64,000 nt of DNA from Tetranychus cinnabarinus (GCA_022266195.1 WHVY01000008.1:1302001-1366000), one strand, 5' to 3'; shown: positions 1 to 13,135, counted from the first letter of the stretch. Numbers and translations are program-made. Notes: generated from the letters alone by a model not told the origin.

Positions 1-3000
1 AATTCCATCAACCTTTTCCCAACCAAGGGCAACACCAGCAATTTTAATGACAATGGTTCGAATTGAATCTAATACGGTTCGGGTTGTGGCAGAGATTTGT
101 TTGGTTACGGAGACTCCAGCAAAATTGAAAAAAGCAATTGAGATTATTGTTCCTGTAATAGAAAAAAGAAAAAACAATTTAACATTAAAATTTTGTCAGA
201 CAACAAATTAACTCCCATTCAATCAATTTAACTAATCATTGATCTTAGACATTTTATCATTTTCAATTCTCGTTACTCAAATTTCCTGATGTCATGAGAG
301 ATGTGCGATTCACTTTGTTTAGATAGATAAATGGCAAATTATTTAATATATTTAACATTTGCTAATATCAATTCACCAAGATTAATTTTCCTAATCTAAG
401 TGACCTGATATTTAATGTTTTATCAGTAAAGTTGTTTAATTACGTTACATTTTCCCGTCTGTTTCGATCGAACTGAGCGGATTGCCCTTTAATAGTAATA
501 AATTAAGTCTAGCCATAAGATGTTGAAGGGGAACTTTTAGTTGCCATTTAATCTAATCTAATTGATTCTTATGTAGTTGAAAATGGCAAACATTAGGCTA
601 TTAGAGAGTTATGATCAAAGTTAATATTAATAGCCACTAATTTCTCTAACATAAATCAACTTCTTTTGGTGAAACCAAGCTCAATAATAGAAGGGGAAAA
701 TTTGCTGAAAAAAACTATAATTTAATCTTCAATCCAACAAAGGTAAATGGAAAGATTCCTTTAATTTTAATGACTTTAACAGAAAAAAATAATCGTTCAT
801 GGATTGTTCATCGCTCAATTGAATGGAAAGTTAATGCTATAGAATTGAGTTTCTTTACCCGCTCGTTGATTAATTGAAACATGTGAAAACCATGAGGCTG
901 CTTCACGTGTAAACAATCAAGCAATTCTAGTGAAATTTAAATTAATTGTTGAGAATCTTTTCGAGTTCATGGCAACTATTGGCTTGTAAAAACAGTAAAG
1001 GTAAAAATTGGTACAGTAGGGGTTAGTGTTAAGTTAACAAATTGAAGATTTTTTTCATAGTCGCCCTCTAACAATAAATTAAAGTACCATTAGAATCGAA
1101 CTTTTTTGTACAGTTTTCTATTGCATTGTTTTTTCTTGTCTCTAGAAACTGAATATGCTCGAGATGGCGACACTGAAAAATTAACTTAACTCTAACCCTA
1201 TTTTGTTAACTTAACCCTAACACCTACTGTATCATATTGTTATTTGAAAATAACCAGGAAATAGTGAGTCTTTTTATAGCTGCTTCAGTTATCAAAACAA
1301 ATCATAAATTGAGTTGAGTCTGAATTGAGAATCAGATCGATCAATGAACAAACTCAATTATCAAGTTTGATAAATTATCTTATGGCTGTTGTATCAAGCT
1401 TATCAAACATGAAATCGGTAGGAATTATTTGGTTAACTCGTATGCAAAAATTGGTTTTTTTTCTGGTTACCAAAAATGATAATTACCTGAGAAACCACAA
1501 GCAACTTGCCAATTGTTTTTAATTTGATACCAGGCATCAATAGCATCTTCAATTTGTCCTTCAGGGTTATTAAAGACACCATTTCCAACTTTAATGAAAT
1601 ACATTGGTACTAATAAGACAGCCATAGTGGTGAATCCAAAGAAACCTTCCCAACCAACAACCTGTAGAGGTGAAACACGCTGTGAGTTGACAAATTTTTC
1701 CTCCAACACCATTTGAGCTGCGGTAACAATTTGAGCCAAAATGATGAGAACATCACCGATAATAATGTGATCCGTGTTTTTTGTAGAGGTACCAGAGGAA
1801 AGCATATCAGAAACACCAACAATGGTCAATCCAGAGATGACAAAAGCAATACCAAGGTACTCATAGGGCTTGAGTTTACGCTTGAGAAAGACGACTGACA
1901 TGATGGCAGTGAAAATGATTAAAGAACCTCTCAACATTTGGAAACTCGAGGCATACGTTAAATTAAGTCCAACGTACATGGTGGAAGTAGCGAGTAGATC
2001 ACATAAAGCAGGTAAAGCAAAAACGGATCTCCTAAAATTACGATTTCCAGATATCGATGGAGGCAATTGGTCTTCGGTGTAATCCTTTCGTGTATAGTAA
2101 ACGTAAAGAATTTTAAACCCAAGAAGACAACTAAGTTCACCGAGAAACATTCCCAGTGCTTGGACATATGGATGGTTAAATTCACGGTCAACTCCATCTC
2201 GACCAGGCGAATGACTTCGATCAGCCCATCTAAGATCAAATAAAAAAAATTGTATATTAGTTAAGATAATGTAATGTGTAACATATCGCAATATTTTGCA
2301 ATGAAACGTTTCTTCAAATCTATCTTCTCCATATCTTGAACCTCGTTAACTTTTGCTCTTTACCAATCGTCTGTTTGTTTTTCATGCTGTAATAGTAGGC
2401 CTCAGTTAATTGCAGTGAAAGTTTTCACTTCTTCACTAAAGTCAACATAATTGATGAAATATGAGTCTCAACAATGTCTGTTTATCACATGAAGTCATTT
2501 CAAGTGGTTCAGTCCTCTTTAACCCCGACAGCTCGAAAACCTCTCAAGACTTTTTTTTTGCATTTTTCTCTTTTTCTTCTAGCCATTATCATTACAATCA
2601 TTATCATTTACTCAATTCTTAGCTCACAATTGGTCTCATTAACCATGTAATTTTCAAGTGTCCATAAGCGATACTCTCAACTATATGGTTTCAACATCTA
2701 GCAGACGACTAATTGAATGTTTGCTTTCATTGCCCGGAAATTATTGAATCATTTTCAGTGTCAGATTAATTTTCAGATTAACTGATTGAGAAAATAATTT
2801 CAATTGCAAAATTGATCATAAATGTTATTACAGCTACAAGTTTGGTGAAAAATGTCTACAAAACGAATCCACATCATCAGTTTATTACTGATCTAAACTC
2901 ACACCATATTATCAAACCAATAACGCATCTGTTGTGTGTTCATTAGTATCATGCTTGGTAGTATTAAGAGTCATTGAGCTAATTTTATTGTTGAAATGTG

Positions 3001-3362
3001 TAACAGTTTAAAATGCAAATTATCACAATTATATCGAAGCTATTAGTGAAATAGTTGAAAGGTAAACACATTTCTTTTCCTTTAAACTTGTAGCTTGATT
3101 ATTAATGATGATTAGTTGACACTATTAGCAATAAATTCTGTGGGCGTTCATTATTCATGTAAAGGAAAAAGGTTCATTTATAATAGCCAAGTTTGCAATA
3201 ATTTTGCCATTTGGCTTTGAAAAAGGCACACAAAACACACAAGAGTAAACCTGAAACAAGATTGACTTTTTTTTGTTCAACTTACTTTGTTGCAAGAGTA
3301 TTAAGTGAACCAGTGACAACCATAACCACTGCTAGAAAAGTTTGATATGCAGTGAAAGCCAT
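1..3362 (-). CDS. SLC35F6: SLC35F6-type membrane transporter, C-terminus beyond the window
   Basis: Member of the drug/metabolite transporter superfamily. SLC35F6 in mammals is a multi-pass lysosomal/mitochondria-associated membrane protein with no settled substrate. Exons on the minus strand: 3362-3286 (starts MAFTAYQTFLAVVMVVTGS), 2229-1487, and 152-1, which continues off the window. Introns are 2230-3285 and 153-1486, all GT-AG with matching phases. Family hallmarks: KWAD after the first helix, HPYVQALGMFLGE, SSFQMLRGSLIIFT, MVLEEKF, GWEGFFGF, LVPMY, and in the third exon IAFFNFAGVSVTK followed by SATTRTVLDSIRT. About 324 residues are present, close to the family length of about 370. A small inverted-repeat element sits in the second intron. 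The start ATG at 3362 is chosen because exon 1 reproduces the conserved SLC35F6 N-terminus. Family assignment is firm; substrate is unknown. Confidence 0.92.
1014..1229. mobile_element. Tc1/mariner-like MITE in an SLC35F6 intron
   Basis: A 216-bp element flanked by TA on both sides (1012-1013 and 1230-1231). It begins CAGTAGGGGTTAGTGTTAAG and ends with the near-perfect reverse complement (CCTAACACCTACTG at the right end). Inner parts of the arms match again around a TCGCC motif. TA target duplication plus termini starting CAGT is the Tc1/mariner superfamily signature. There is no coding capacity, so this is a non-autonomous miniature element. It lies in intron sequence and should be spliced out. 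The arms resemble telomeric CCTAA motifs only superficially. Confidence 0.75.
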
Positions 3363-4129
3363 TGTGTTAACTATTGAATCACCTTGTGATACTCAACTAA
3401 TTACAAAAATGGCTTGCAGGAACAGATTTAAATTAAAAAGTAAAACAAAAAAATACTGTTGAACAACAGGGAAAAAGATAAAGAAAGCAAAGCAAAAGTG
3501 AAAGGAAACAGCAGCAGAAAGTTGTTGGAGAAACACTTTACATATGTACACACATATTATCCGTCAGCTTCACTAAAATGTCTATTACAAGAATAAACTA
3601 TGATTTACAATTATTTTCAACTATTGGTGTAACTAATGTGAAAATTAAAGATGATGATGATAGTAATATTAATGGTGATGATGATGACAAGTTCATTTAT
3701 ACAGCGTGGTTGTTGGATAAAAATGATGTTACCAGAGAGAAAAATGTTTTAACTTAAAGTGATGTTAAGAGAGAGAGAGAGACTTGTTTAGGGAGAGGAA
3801 AAGAGGAAAACAAAGAGCAACAGTGAGAGAGATGATGAAAGCTGGATGAGCTGATCCTTAGATAGTTGGTTGTTTCAAAAACTACATTTAAACTGGTTGA
3901 TATTGATTGATATAAATTAATTAGAAACAACAATCGGATATTTAACTGGATCAATCAAATGGAAATAAAAAACCTAGAGTTAAGATACAGATACTGATAG
4001 AGATATCGATATACCGATGCGGTAAACTTGTACATAAACGCCCTAAGTGTAAGTTGACCAGATTCATGTAAATAAAGATATCTTTTTACTAATTACTAGT
4101 TGCCTTGTGTTTATAATTAGCAAATTTCA

Positions 4130-4396
4130 TTAATTATTTAAATTTTTATGTATCTTGTTGTATCTTGATGAACCGGTACTATTGTTTTGAACAGATCTGA
4201 CAAATAAACCTAAAATTTTCTGGTTCAACTTTAAAATTGTGCTTCGTGTGGATTCAATTTGATTAATCAGCTGGTGATAGTCACAGAGATAGCAATCATC
4301 TAAATATGTGTAATGGGCGTTTTGATTGTTAATATCAGTGATTAATTGGGTAGACTTAAATTGCATGTAATCATGAGATTCTAGGAGACCTTTCAT
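4130..4396 (-). CDS. Hypothetical 88-residue ORF, doubtful
   Basis: An ATG-to-stop frame with unremarkable amino-acid composition and a helical-looking centre (INQIESTRSTILKLNQKI). There is no signal peptide, no domain I recognise, and no obvious TATA box or splice-site support. It could be a small coiled-coil protein or chance. It is kept only because the composition is less skewed than in neighbouring spurious frames. Confidence 0.2.
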   Translation of the reverse strand: MKGLLESHDYMQFKSTQLITDINNQNAHYTYLDDCYLCDYHQLINQIESTRSTILKLNQKILGLFVRSVQNNSTGSSRYNKIHKNLNN

Positions 4397-5825
4397 AGTG
4401 ATTAGGTTAGAGGGTTAATAAGGCAGGTAAGGATGTGTATGGATGTTTGATTAAGATGAGAGTCTGTTAAAGGTTGTCAATTGACAACTTGACAAAACCC
4501 AATTAGATTAATGCTGATTAAACAAATTATTATCAGACCGTCAAGCATTAACAAGTTAATTATTTGACACAATACAAAATGATATTTCCTTAGCCCAGCA
4601 AAAAAAGGCAAATCAAATGATCAAATCTTTCAAGGTAGTTACTTTTAAAGATTGGTTAAATTGTAACAATCAACACTTTTTTTATTAAAGTATTAATCAT
4701 TGCTGATTCAATCCTTATTAAAATGGGAACATATTTTCCGTACTAAACTGCTATACGGATTTAAGTGTTGAGATTAACCAGTTTTCACTTTCCGTGAACC
4801 CAAAAACCAGAAATAAAATGGGTAATCTTGAAAGCAAGCCTTGCTCAATTTAACCAAATGTTAAGGTTTAGTAAATTGTTGAACCTTTTTGGTTAATTAT
4901 TTTTTAACTTGAAACTCCATTTAGGTTTATTATAAAACCACAAATCAGTAACTAATCAATCAATTGTGATCATAATTTTGATAGGTTAAAATGTTACTTC
5001 AAACCAAAATGCCTATCTGCCTGTTGGACTGTGTAGCAAAGTAGTTCAATTAGGATTGTTTATCTTTCAATCAAATTAATCGTACTTTAAACTCGACAAT
5101 CTGATAATCACTATTAGCTGTTTTACGTATTTTAATTTAATACAACTGTGATAATAATATCTGAATGAAAGCCACGGGCTGGGCTCATTGAAAGTAAATG
5201 TGAAATATCCATTTCAGTGCAGTTGTTTTTTGTTTTTTGTATTGCCTCGCATTTAGCACTGATTTAATGAAATGAATTTAGTAAGAATTTAGAAATTTGA
5301 TTGTTTTAAGAATAAAATCAATCAACAAGTTTGCTGAGTGTGAACTTGTTGATTAGTCTTGAGTGTAAAGTATTTATATCATAAGATTGCAAACAATGAG
5401 ATTTCTCGTTCTTTTACGACTTGATATACAATATTGAAATTGTAGCTGTTAGCTGTTTAATTGAGATATTTTAACACTCAATCAACTTCACCAGTCTTGA
5501 TCATCTTCAATATATCTGAGTCTTCCCTGATTTTGAAGCAGTTAATCATCATTAGGAGACTATTTCCAATAAAACCTTCCAATCTTTAACGCTTACCTAG
5601 ACATAATGATAAAGCAAAAACAAAATATTAAGCTTTTAATAGATTGGTTTTTTTTGTTGGCAAAATAAACCTCATGGTGTCTCAGTTGATAACATGTTTT
5701 GCTGTTTGGCTCACAATTAATAAATCACAGTATTATGTGTTCAAGGTTTGGTAGTTTAATCGTGATTTTAATTGGTTTTCACAGTTGAAATTGTTATCAT
5801 TCTGTTTACAAAAGCAACACTAAAT

Positions 5826-6175
5826 TGGCTTCCTAAATTGGAGTAAATCTCGTGGATCTGCAATAATAAAACTCATTTCTTCTAATTTACATGCATTTTC
5901 TTGTTGAAAAGATAAGCCTTGAATGATCTTGAAGATATTGTAAGCATGATCGGTTTCATCTGATTCATCAAGAAACATAACTGGTGCAATTGTTGTATCT
6001 GATTCAGTTGTTGATGATCTTTACAAAAATACGTTGCAAGTGAGAAAAAGAAATAACTTGTTGATGTAACAATTGAATTTGTTGCAGACATTGATTTTTG
6101 TCTAAAAATCAGTCTGGGAGATTTTATTTCATCATGTGCAGTATCGTAACTTATTTGACCAAAATTTTGGTTCAT
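5826..6175 (-). CDS. Possible two-exon gene fragment, unknown
   Basis: On the minus strand, about 66 codons are open from near 6018 down to a TAG at about 5826. The composition is protein-like and acidic (segments LDESDETDH, FKIIQGLSF, LEEMSFIIADPRDLL), and an AG acceptor-like site precedes it. A separate ATG frame from 6175 (MNQNFGQISYDTAHDEIKS) could join it through an intron of about 72 bp, but the donor (GTCTGC) is weak. I recognise no family. It may be a terminal exon, a pseudogene fragment or chance. Confidence 0.22.
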
Positions 6176-7399
6176 AGTTAATATTTCCAGACAGTTTTAT
6201 CTGCAATATTGCTGAAAACTGTAATTTACCAGTTAGTCATGTAACACCATGAGATACTATCCAATAGCCCTCGAAAAAGCTTTGACAGCTAACATAGTCT
6301 AAGAAAAAGCGATTAATTGATTGAGTTTTCTTTTAATTCTGATTTTCTAATCCTAAACTGCCAAAAATAAATCCAAGTTTAGGAAACTAAAAGTTTAGTC
6401 CATAATGCATCGTTAATAGTATTTTTATGCGGCATTAATACCGAATCAAACACTGAAACAAGATCCTAGACAACGACAAAACTTTTTTCAATTCATACAC
6501 AACAGAAGGATTGAGAACGGTTGTTACTCAAAAGAAACAATCAACACTATTGCCACATTATACTCAAATTGACGCAAATGAGCAAAAACGGGTAAAAATT
6601 GATCTGCCACTTATTTTGTGAATGAAAAATTTCTTTTTTGTTTAAAACAGTAAAGTTCGATTTTTAGTTGAACCGACAGCATTTTATGACCGTAAGTTTT
6701 AGAAAGCTGAAACCTTATATCAGTCAATAAAAATTGTTGATTATGGTTTGAAAACTTTTTTCGATTCATTAACGGTTCTCTTGATTTTGACCATTTATTG
6801 CCTAAAAACTTTGACGACTGCATTCAATGACCGAAAGTCTCAGCGAGCTAAAACTCATAATCTGTAAATAAAACTTATTGGTACATATCATAGATGGAAA
6901 TTTTTTTCAATTCATCAACAATTCTCTCGATATTGGCCATTTACCCAAAAAGTTTGAAACTTAATATTTCGAGAAGGGCATAACCTACGTCCATTATTCT
7001 TTGACCAGACATTAGATTGCATAATGGGCTATGAAATAATATGACTAAATATCGTATAAAATCCGAGCTGATTCATTTTATAATATAATGCAAATCCTTC
7101 TAACACATGAGTTTTGTGTGTAGGAAAACATTTAACTTGATAAAACAAGCTAAAATCTGACAATTGAAGTGAAACAATGCTAAAACTTATTTGTAGAGTC
7201 TTTTAATGATAGAATCTTAATGATGGAATCTTTTAAGAATAATTTAACATTTGAATATATTACAGCCCATAATGTAGTCTATTGTTTGACGGAAGAATAC
7301 TAGACGCAGGTGATGTCATTCTCGAAATATTGAAGTTCAAAGTTTTTAGGTAAATGGCCAATATCGAGAGAGATGTTGGTAAACTGAAAGAAGTGTTCG

Positions 7400-8180
7400 A
7401 GTCATGATGTTTGCCAACAGCTTTTATCGACAGAAAATATGTTTCGAATAGCTAACTTATACGGTCATAGAAAGAAGTCGGTTTAACTGAAAATCGCAAT
7501 TATCCGTTTTATTTCGAAACGAAAGTTTTACTTCTTGAAATAAGTGCATTTTCTGGTTGTCCATCAAAAATTACATTACAAAAATGAAGTTTCATGAAAC
7601 AATCTGCTGCCATTATTGCACAAAAGGCAATCGAACTTATAACTTTGAGTTCGATTTTCTCGAAAACTGTCAATGAGAGAAACTTTTGAATCGCACAAAT
7701 GGATTCAGATAGCAAACCCTGCAAACGGACACAGGTTAAATTTGCGAGAAATCCATTTCTATCCGTTTTGCGCTCAATTTGTCTTTCAGTATTTGTGTAA
7801 ACCATCAAACTTTATAAAGTAAGCTCAAATCTCAATTCTGTTTCATTTATACCCAAGTTTACACAAATACTGAAATACAAATGGGAATAAAAGGGTAAAA
7901 ATCGATTTATTTCAAATTTAGACTCTGGCTGTTTGTAGGGACATAAAAACGAAATCCATTTGTGCGATTTATAAGTTTCTCTGATCAATGGCTTTCGAGA
8001 AAATCGAGTACAAAGTTTAAACTTCGATTGCCTTTTGTGCAATAATGGAAGCAGATATTTTCATGATACTTGTTTTGGTGATGTATCTTTCAATGGCCAA
8101 CCAAAAAATGTACTTATTTTGAGAAATAAAACTCTCGGTTCAAAATAAAACAGATCAATTCGGTTTTTCTTTAAAGCGAC
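7400..8180. repeat. Left arm of a large inverted repeat inside the array
   Basis: About 7800-8175 is almost identical to the reverse complement of about 10368-10745. A 76-codon frame is conserved in both arms with a single residue difference. Similarity continues more weakly outward to about 7400 on this side. The arms are about 2.2 kb apart. The matching frames reflect the repeat, not a gene. Confidence 0.8.
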
Positions 8181-10367
8181 CGCATTCTATGACCGAAAGT
8201 TTTAGCGAGTTGAAACATGTTATTGGTCGATAAAAGTTGTTGATACATATCATGGGTTGAATAAAATTTTCAATTCATCAACAGTTCTCTTAATATTTGC
8301 CATTTACCCAAAAACTTTAAGTATCAATATTTCGAGAATGGCATCGTCTACGTCCATTAATCTTTGACCAAACAATAGACTGCATTATGGGCTATGCTAT
8401 AATATGATAAAGTACCGAAGAAATTCGAGCAGATTCATTCAATTATGAATACCCTTAATTATCAAGTTCGATTTTCAGTCAAACCGGCCGTTTTCTGTGA
8501 CCGAAAGAGTTAGCAAGCTGAAACTTACTATTCGTCAATAAAAATTATTAGTACACATCATGGAATGAATAATGTTTTGAACTTTATAATAGTTCTCTTG
8601 ATTTTGACCATTTACCTAAAAAGCTTTGAACATCAATATTTTGTAAATGGCATCGCCTAAGATCATCATTCTTTGACCAAACATTAGATTATACTATGGG
8701 TTATAATATGATATGACTGAATAAAATCGGAACTAATTCATATAATAATGAATATCCTTCTAACGCATAAGATTTGTGTTGATAAACCATTTAACTTTAT
8801 AAATCAAACTCAAATCGTATAACAAAAGTAAGACGATGTTACAACTTTTTTTAGGATCTTTTGCTAGTAGAGATCTTTTGAGAATGATTTTTTAATTGAT
8901 TATATTATAGCCCATAATGCGCTCTACTGTTTGGTCAAAGAATAATGGACGTATGTTATGCCATTCTCGAAATATTGATGTACAAACTTTTTAGATAAAT
9001 GGCCAATATTAAGAAAACTATCGGTAAATTGAAGAGGTTATTCGATCCATGCCGTTCACCAACAAATTTAAGCGAAAACTTACAAGTTTCACTTCTCTAA
9101 CTCTGACCGTCAAGGAATGCAGTCGCTTTAAATGAAAATCGCACTGATTTATTGTGAAAAGCACACAAATAACACAATTGTCTCATTTATGCACAAGTTT
9201 ACACAAATACTGAAAGACAAATGGGCAGAAACGGGTAAAAATTGATTTATTGCAAACTTAGACTCTAGATTTAGATGTTAGTTTATAGAGACATAAAAGC
9301 TGAGTTCATTTGTGTCATTTAAATGTTTCTCTGATCGATAATTTTCAAGAAAATCGAGGTCAAAGTTGAAACTTCGATTACCTTTTGTGCAATGATGGAA
9401 GCAGATATTTTCATGATATTCATTTTGGTAAGGTAACTTTTGATGGCCAACCATAAAAAGTCTTTATTTTGGTGAATAAAACTTTCGGTTCAAAATAAAA
9501 CAGATCAGTTCGATTTTTCTTTAAAGTGACTTTATTCTATGACGGAAAGTTTTAGCGAGTTGAAACATGTTATTGGTCGATAAAAGTTGTTTATACATAT
9601 CATACGTCGAATAACTTTTTCAATTTAACCACAGTTCTCTTAATATTGGCCATTTACCCAAAAACTTTCAACATACTTATTACGAGAATGGCATCGCCTA
9701 TGTCCATTAATCTTTGACCAAACAATAGACTGCATTGTGGGCTATAATATAATGTGGCTGAGTAGCGAAGAAATACGAGCTAATTCATCTAATAATGAAT
9801 ACTCTTCGAAAGATTTCTTCAGTATAACATTTGTGTTTGAGAAACCATTTAACTTTATTAATGAAGCTCAAACGGTCTAACATAAGTAAAACAATGTTAC
9901 AACTTACTGTATTTTGTAAGATCTTTCGGTGACAGGATTCTTTAAGAGTCATCTAATGCTTGAGTATATTATAGCTCATAATGCAGTTTATGTTTGGTCA
10001 AAGAATGAAGGATGTAGGTGATATCATTCTCGAAATATTGATGTACAAAGTTTTTAGGTAAATGGCAAATATCACGAGAACTATTGTTAATTTGGAAAAG
10101 TTATTGCACCCATGATGTATACCAATAATTTTTATCGACTAATAAACATGTTTCAGCTCGCTGAGACTTTTGGTCATTGAATGCTGTCGCTTTAAAGAAA
10201 AATCGCACTGATCTGTTTTATTTTGAACCGAGAGTTTTATTTCCTAAAATAAGCACATTTCATGGTAGACCATCAAAATATACATCAGTGCATTACATCT
10301 GTTAAATGAATTTCATGAAAATATCTGCCTCCATTATTGCACAAAAGGCAATCGAAAGAAAAACCGC

Positions 10368-11100
10368 TTCGCTTTAAAGAAAAACCGAATTGATCTGTTT
10401 TATTTTGAACCGAGAGTTTTATTTCTCAAAATAAGTACATTTTTTGGTTGGCCATTGAAAGATACATCACCAAAACAAGTATCATGAAAATATCTGCTTC
10501 CATTATTGCACAAAAGGCAATCGAAGTTTAAACTTTGTACTCGATTTTCTCGAAAGCCATTGATCAGAGAAACTTATAAATCGCACAAATGGATTTCGTT
10601 TTTATGTCCCTACAAACAGCCAGAGTCTAAATTTGAAATAAATCGATTTTTACCCTTTTATTCCCATTTGTATTTCAGTATTTGTGTAAACTTGTGTATA
10701 AATGAAACAGAATTGAGATTTGAGCTTACTTTATAAAGTTTGATGGTTTACACAAATACTGAAAGACAAATTGGGCGAAAAACGGATGCAAATTGATTTC
10801 TCGCAAATTAAGCCTCTGTCCGTTTGTAGGGACATCAGAACTGAAGCCATTTATGCGATTTCAAGATTTAGCTGATCGATAATTTTGGAGAAAATCGAAT
10901 TCAAAGTTGAAACTTCGATTGCCATTTGTACAGTAATGGAAGCAGATATTTTTATGATACTTATTTCACTGATGTATTGTTAGGTGACCAACCACAAAAC
11001 GTACTTATTTCGAGAAAGAAAACTTTTTGTTCAAAATAAAACGGGTATTTGGCTTTTCACTTAAACCGATCTCTTTCAGTGACCGTAAGAATGAACGATT
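10368..11100. repeat. Right arm of the large inverted repeat
   Basis: Reverse-complement partner of 7400-8180. The best-conserved part is 10368-10745, and a diverged continuation runs to about 11100. A second partial B module at 10200-10350 abuts it, so this arm itself contains two adjacent copies in the same orientation. Confidence 0.8.
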
Positions 11101-12480
11101 CCAAACATGTTTTCTGTTGATAAAAGTTGTTGGTGCACATCTTGGCTCGAATACTTCTTTCAATTTTTCAACATTTCTCAAGATATTGGCCATTTATCTA
11201 AAACTTTTAACATCAATATTTCAAGAATGGGCCAACCTACGTCATTATTCTTTGACCAAACATAGATTGCATTAAGGGCTATAATATACTCAAACTTTAA
11301 ATTATTCCTGAAAGGTTCCTATTATTACAGGATCCTACAAAATAAGTTTTATCATTGTTTTACTACCTTTGTCAGATTTTAGCTTGATTTATGAAGTTCA
11401 ATGTTTTCTTACACACAAATTCTTATGTGTTAAAAAGATTTGCATTCACGAAATGTTGATGTTCAAAGTTTTAAGGTAAATGGTCGAAATCGAGAGAACT
11501 GTCGATCAATTGGTCAAAATCGAAGTGATCTCTTTTAAAGAAAATAGAAATTTTTAATTCACAAAATAAGTGCATTTTTTGTTGGTTTTGCAAAGTTACA
11601 TCAGAAAAATGAATTTCATGTTCATTGTACAAAAGGCGATCGAAGTTTTAACTTTAACCTCGATTTTCTCGAAAACTATCGGTCAGACAAATTTTACAAT
11701 CGCACAAATGGACGCAGTTTTTATGTCTCTACAAACCAACAGAGGAAAAATTTTAAGAAATTTATTTTTAACCGTTTTTGCCATTTGTGTATAAATATGG
11801 TAATTGGGTTAAACGTTTTTTAGTAAAAATCTTTTTCAATCCTTCTGTTGTTATGTATTGAAAAAGGTTTTTGTCTTTATCTAGGATCTATGATATTAAC
11901 GGTAAATCATAGACTAATTCTTAAGTTTTGTAGGTTTGCTATGTTATATTCAATAGTGCAATCTAAAGTTTGGTCGAAGAATGATGGTTGTAGCCGATGC
12001 CATTCTCGAAATATTGAGGTTCAAACTTTTTCGGTAAATGGGCTAAATCAAGAGAACTGTTGATGAATTGCAGAAATTATTCAATCCATGAAGTGTACCG
12101 ACGATTTTTATTGACCAATCATAGGTTTCAGCTCTCTAATTGTTACGGTTATAGAATGCGGCCGTGTTAACTAAAGATCGAACTTATCTGTTGTTAAGAA
12201 AATAGAAAATTTTATTTCTCAAAATGTGTGCATTTTCTGGTTGCCTATCAAAATTTACATCTGTTAAATGAATTTCATGAAAAAATCTGCTTCCATAGTT
12301 GCACTAAAGGCGATCGAAGTTTCAACTTTAGCCTTGATTTTCTCGAAAACTATCGTTCAGACAAATTTTTTCAAAGCATTAGTGGATTCAGTTTTCATGT
12401 CCCTACAAAAAAACAAAGTCCAAATTTGAAAGAAATTAATTTTTAGCCATTTTTTTGTGTCAATTTGTGCTAATGTGACA

Positions 12481-13135
12481 ATAGTATTGTGTCTTTTTAG
12501 TAGCGACCCAAAATTGTATTGACTTTATATATTGCAAATATTATAAATATAGCGATAGTTTAACCTTTCAATTTATTTACTCAGAGCTTAAATGATAGCT
12601 TACAATTGTTAGATCTCAAATAATAATGAAAGCTGCGATGATCTTATGCCTTGCCTTAGAATGATGTTACATTCATAAGGCAAATGGTAAGTTTACAATG
12701 TTTTACTGACTCTGTATGTCAACGAGTGTGACCTTAAATTGATTTCACCTTAAGTTTAAGCTGTGAATTCAACAGCGTAAAGGCATTATTTTTTTCAAAT
12801 AGTTAATTGTGAAAACAAAATATTTAAAAGTTGGACAAAATATAAATGATTTATCGATGTTTTACTATTTCGATAATCGATGTACGATTGGTAAACATTA
12901 GGAGTAAAGATTGTCTTCTTGTGTTTGTGGACATTGATCAACACCACTGATCTAATCAACTGATGGTTAATCAGATAATTTGAAAGGTTAAAAACCATCT
13001 ATGGAGTCAGAAGCATTTGGGCAAGAATGATCTTTATCATCTTGCCAATATCCTCGTGGAGTAAAGTCACATCATCTTTGTTATTTTTTAACACCAGTTT
13101 TATCAATTTTCGTGAAATTTTCGATTTGGTTTCAG
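12481..13135. other. Gap between repeat array and BCAR3/NSP gene
   Basis: AT-rich, with no supported gene. The last part (from about 13015) is probably promoter and first untranslated exon of the downstream gene, because a CAG|GTAAT donor follows at 13136. Confidence 0.4.

Larger units (their letters stand above)
3363..6430. other. Upstream/intergenic DNA, no firm gene
   Basis: AT-rich DNA upstream of SLC35F6. It holds simple-sequence patches (GAT repeats near 3650-3690, a GA run near 3768-3782) in the presumed 5' flank, and two weak minus-strand reading frames listed separately (4130-4396 and 5826-6175). No recognisable domain, tRNA or transposase was found. Confidence 0.5.
6430..12480. repeat. 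Array of diverged palindromic repeats (two modules in alternating orientation)
   Basis: About 6 kb is built from two recurring modules. Module A carries the words TTGGCCATTTACCC, GAATGGCATCGCC and TCTTTGACCAAACA then ATGGGCTAT. It occurs forward near 6925, 8300, 8610, 9650 and 11190, and as reverse complement (AAATGGCCAATAT, TGTTTGGTCAAAGA) near 7355, 9000, 10060, 11480 and 12040. Forward and reverse copies pair into palindromes centred near 7140, 8800 and 9850. Module B (about 350 bp; words TTTACACAAATACTGAAAG, CCATTTGTGCGATT, TTTTGTGCAATAATGG) occurs in both orientations, for example minus at 7510-7805, 10200-10350, 10368-10745 and 12220-12480, and plus at 7850-8180, 9180-9535 and 10745-11060. 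Copies are diverged and have no plausible gene. This could be a decayed foldback transposon cluster or a complex satellite. Confidence 0.8.

Noticed and set aside
1180..1230. Telomere-like CTAACCCTA/TTAACCCTAAC motifs
   Set aside because: They are the terminal inverted repeat of the MITE; there is no tandem TTAGG array.
7509..8042. Open frames of 99 and 76 codons on the minus strand
   Set aside because: They lie inside repeat arms, and the matching frame at 10506-10736 is conserved because the DNA repeats. No domain, and the amino acids do not resemble a known protein.
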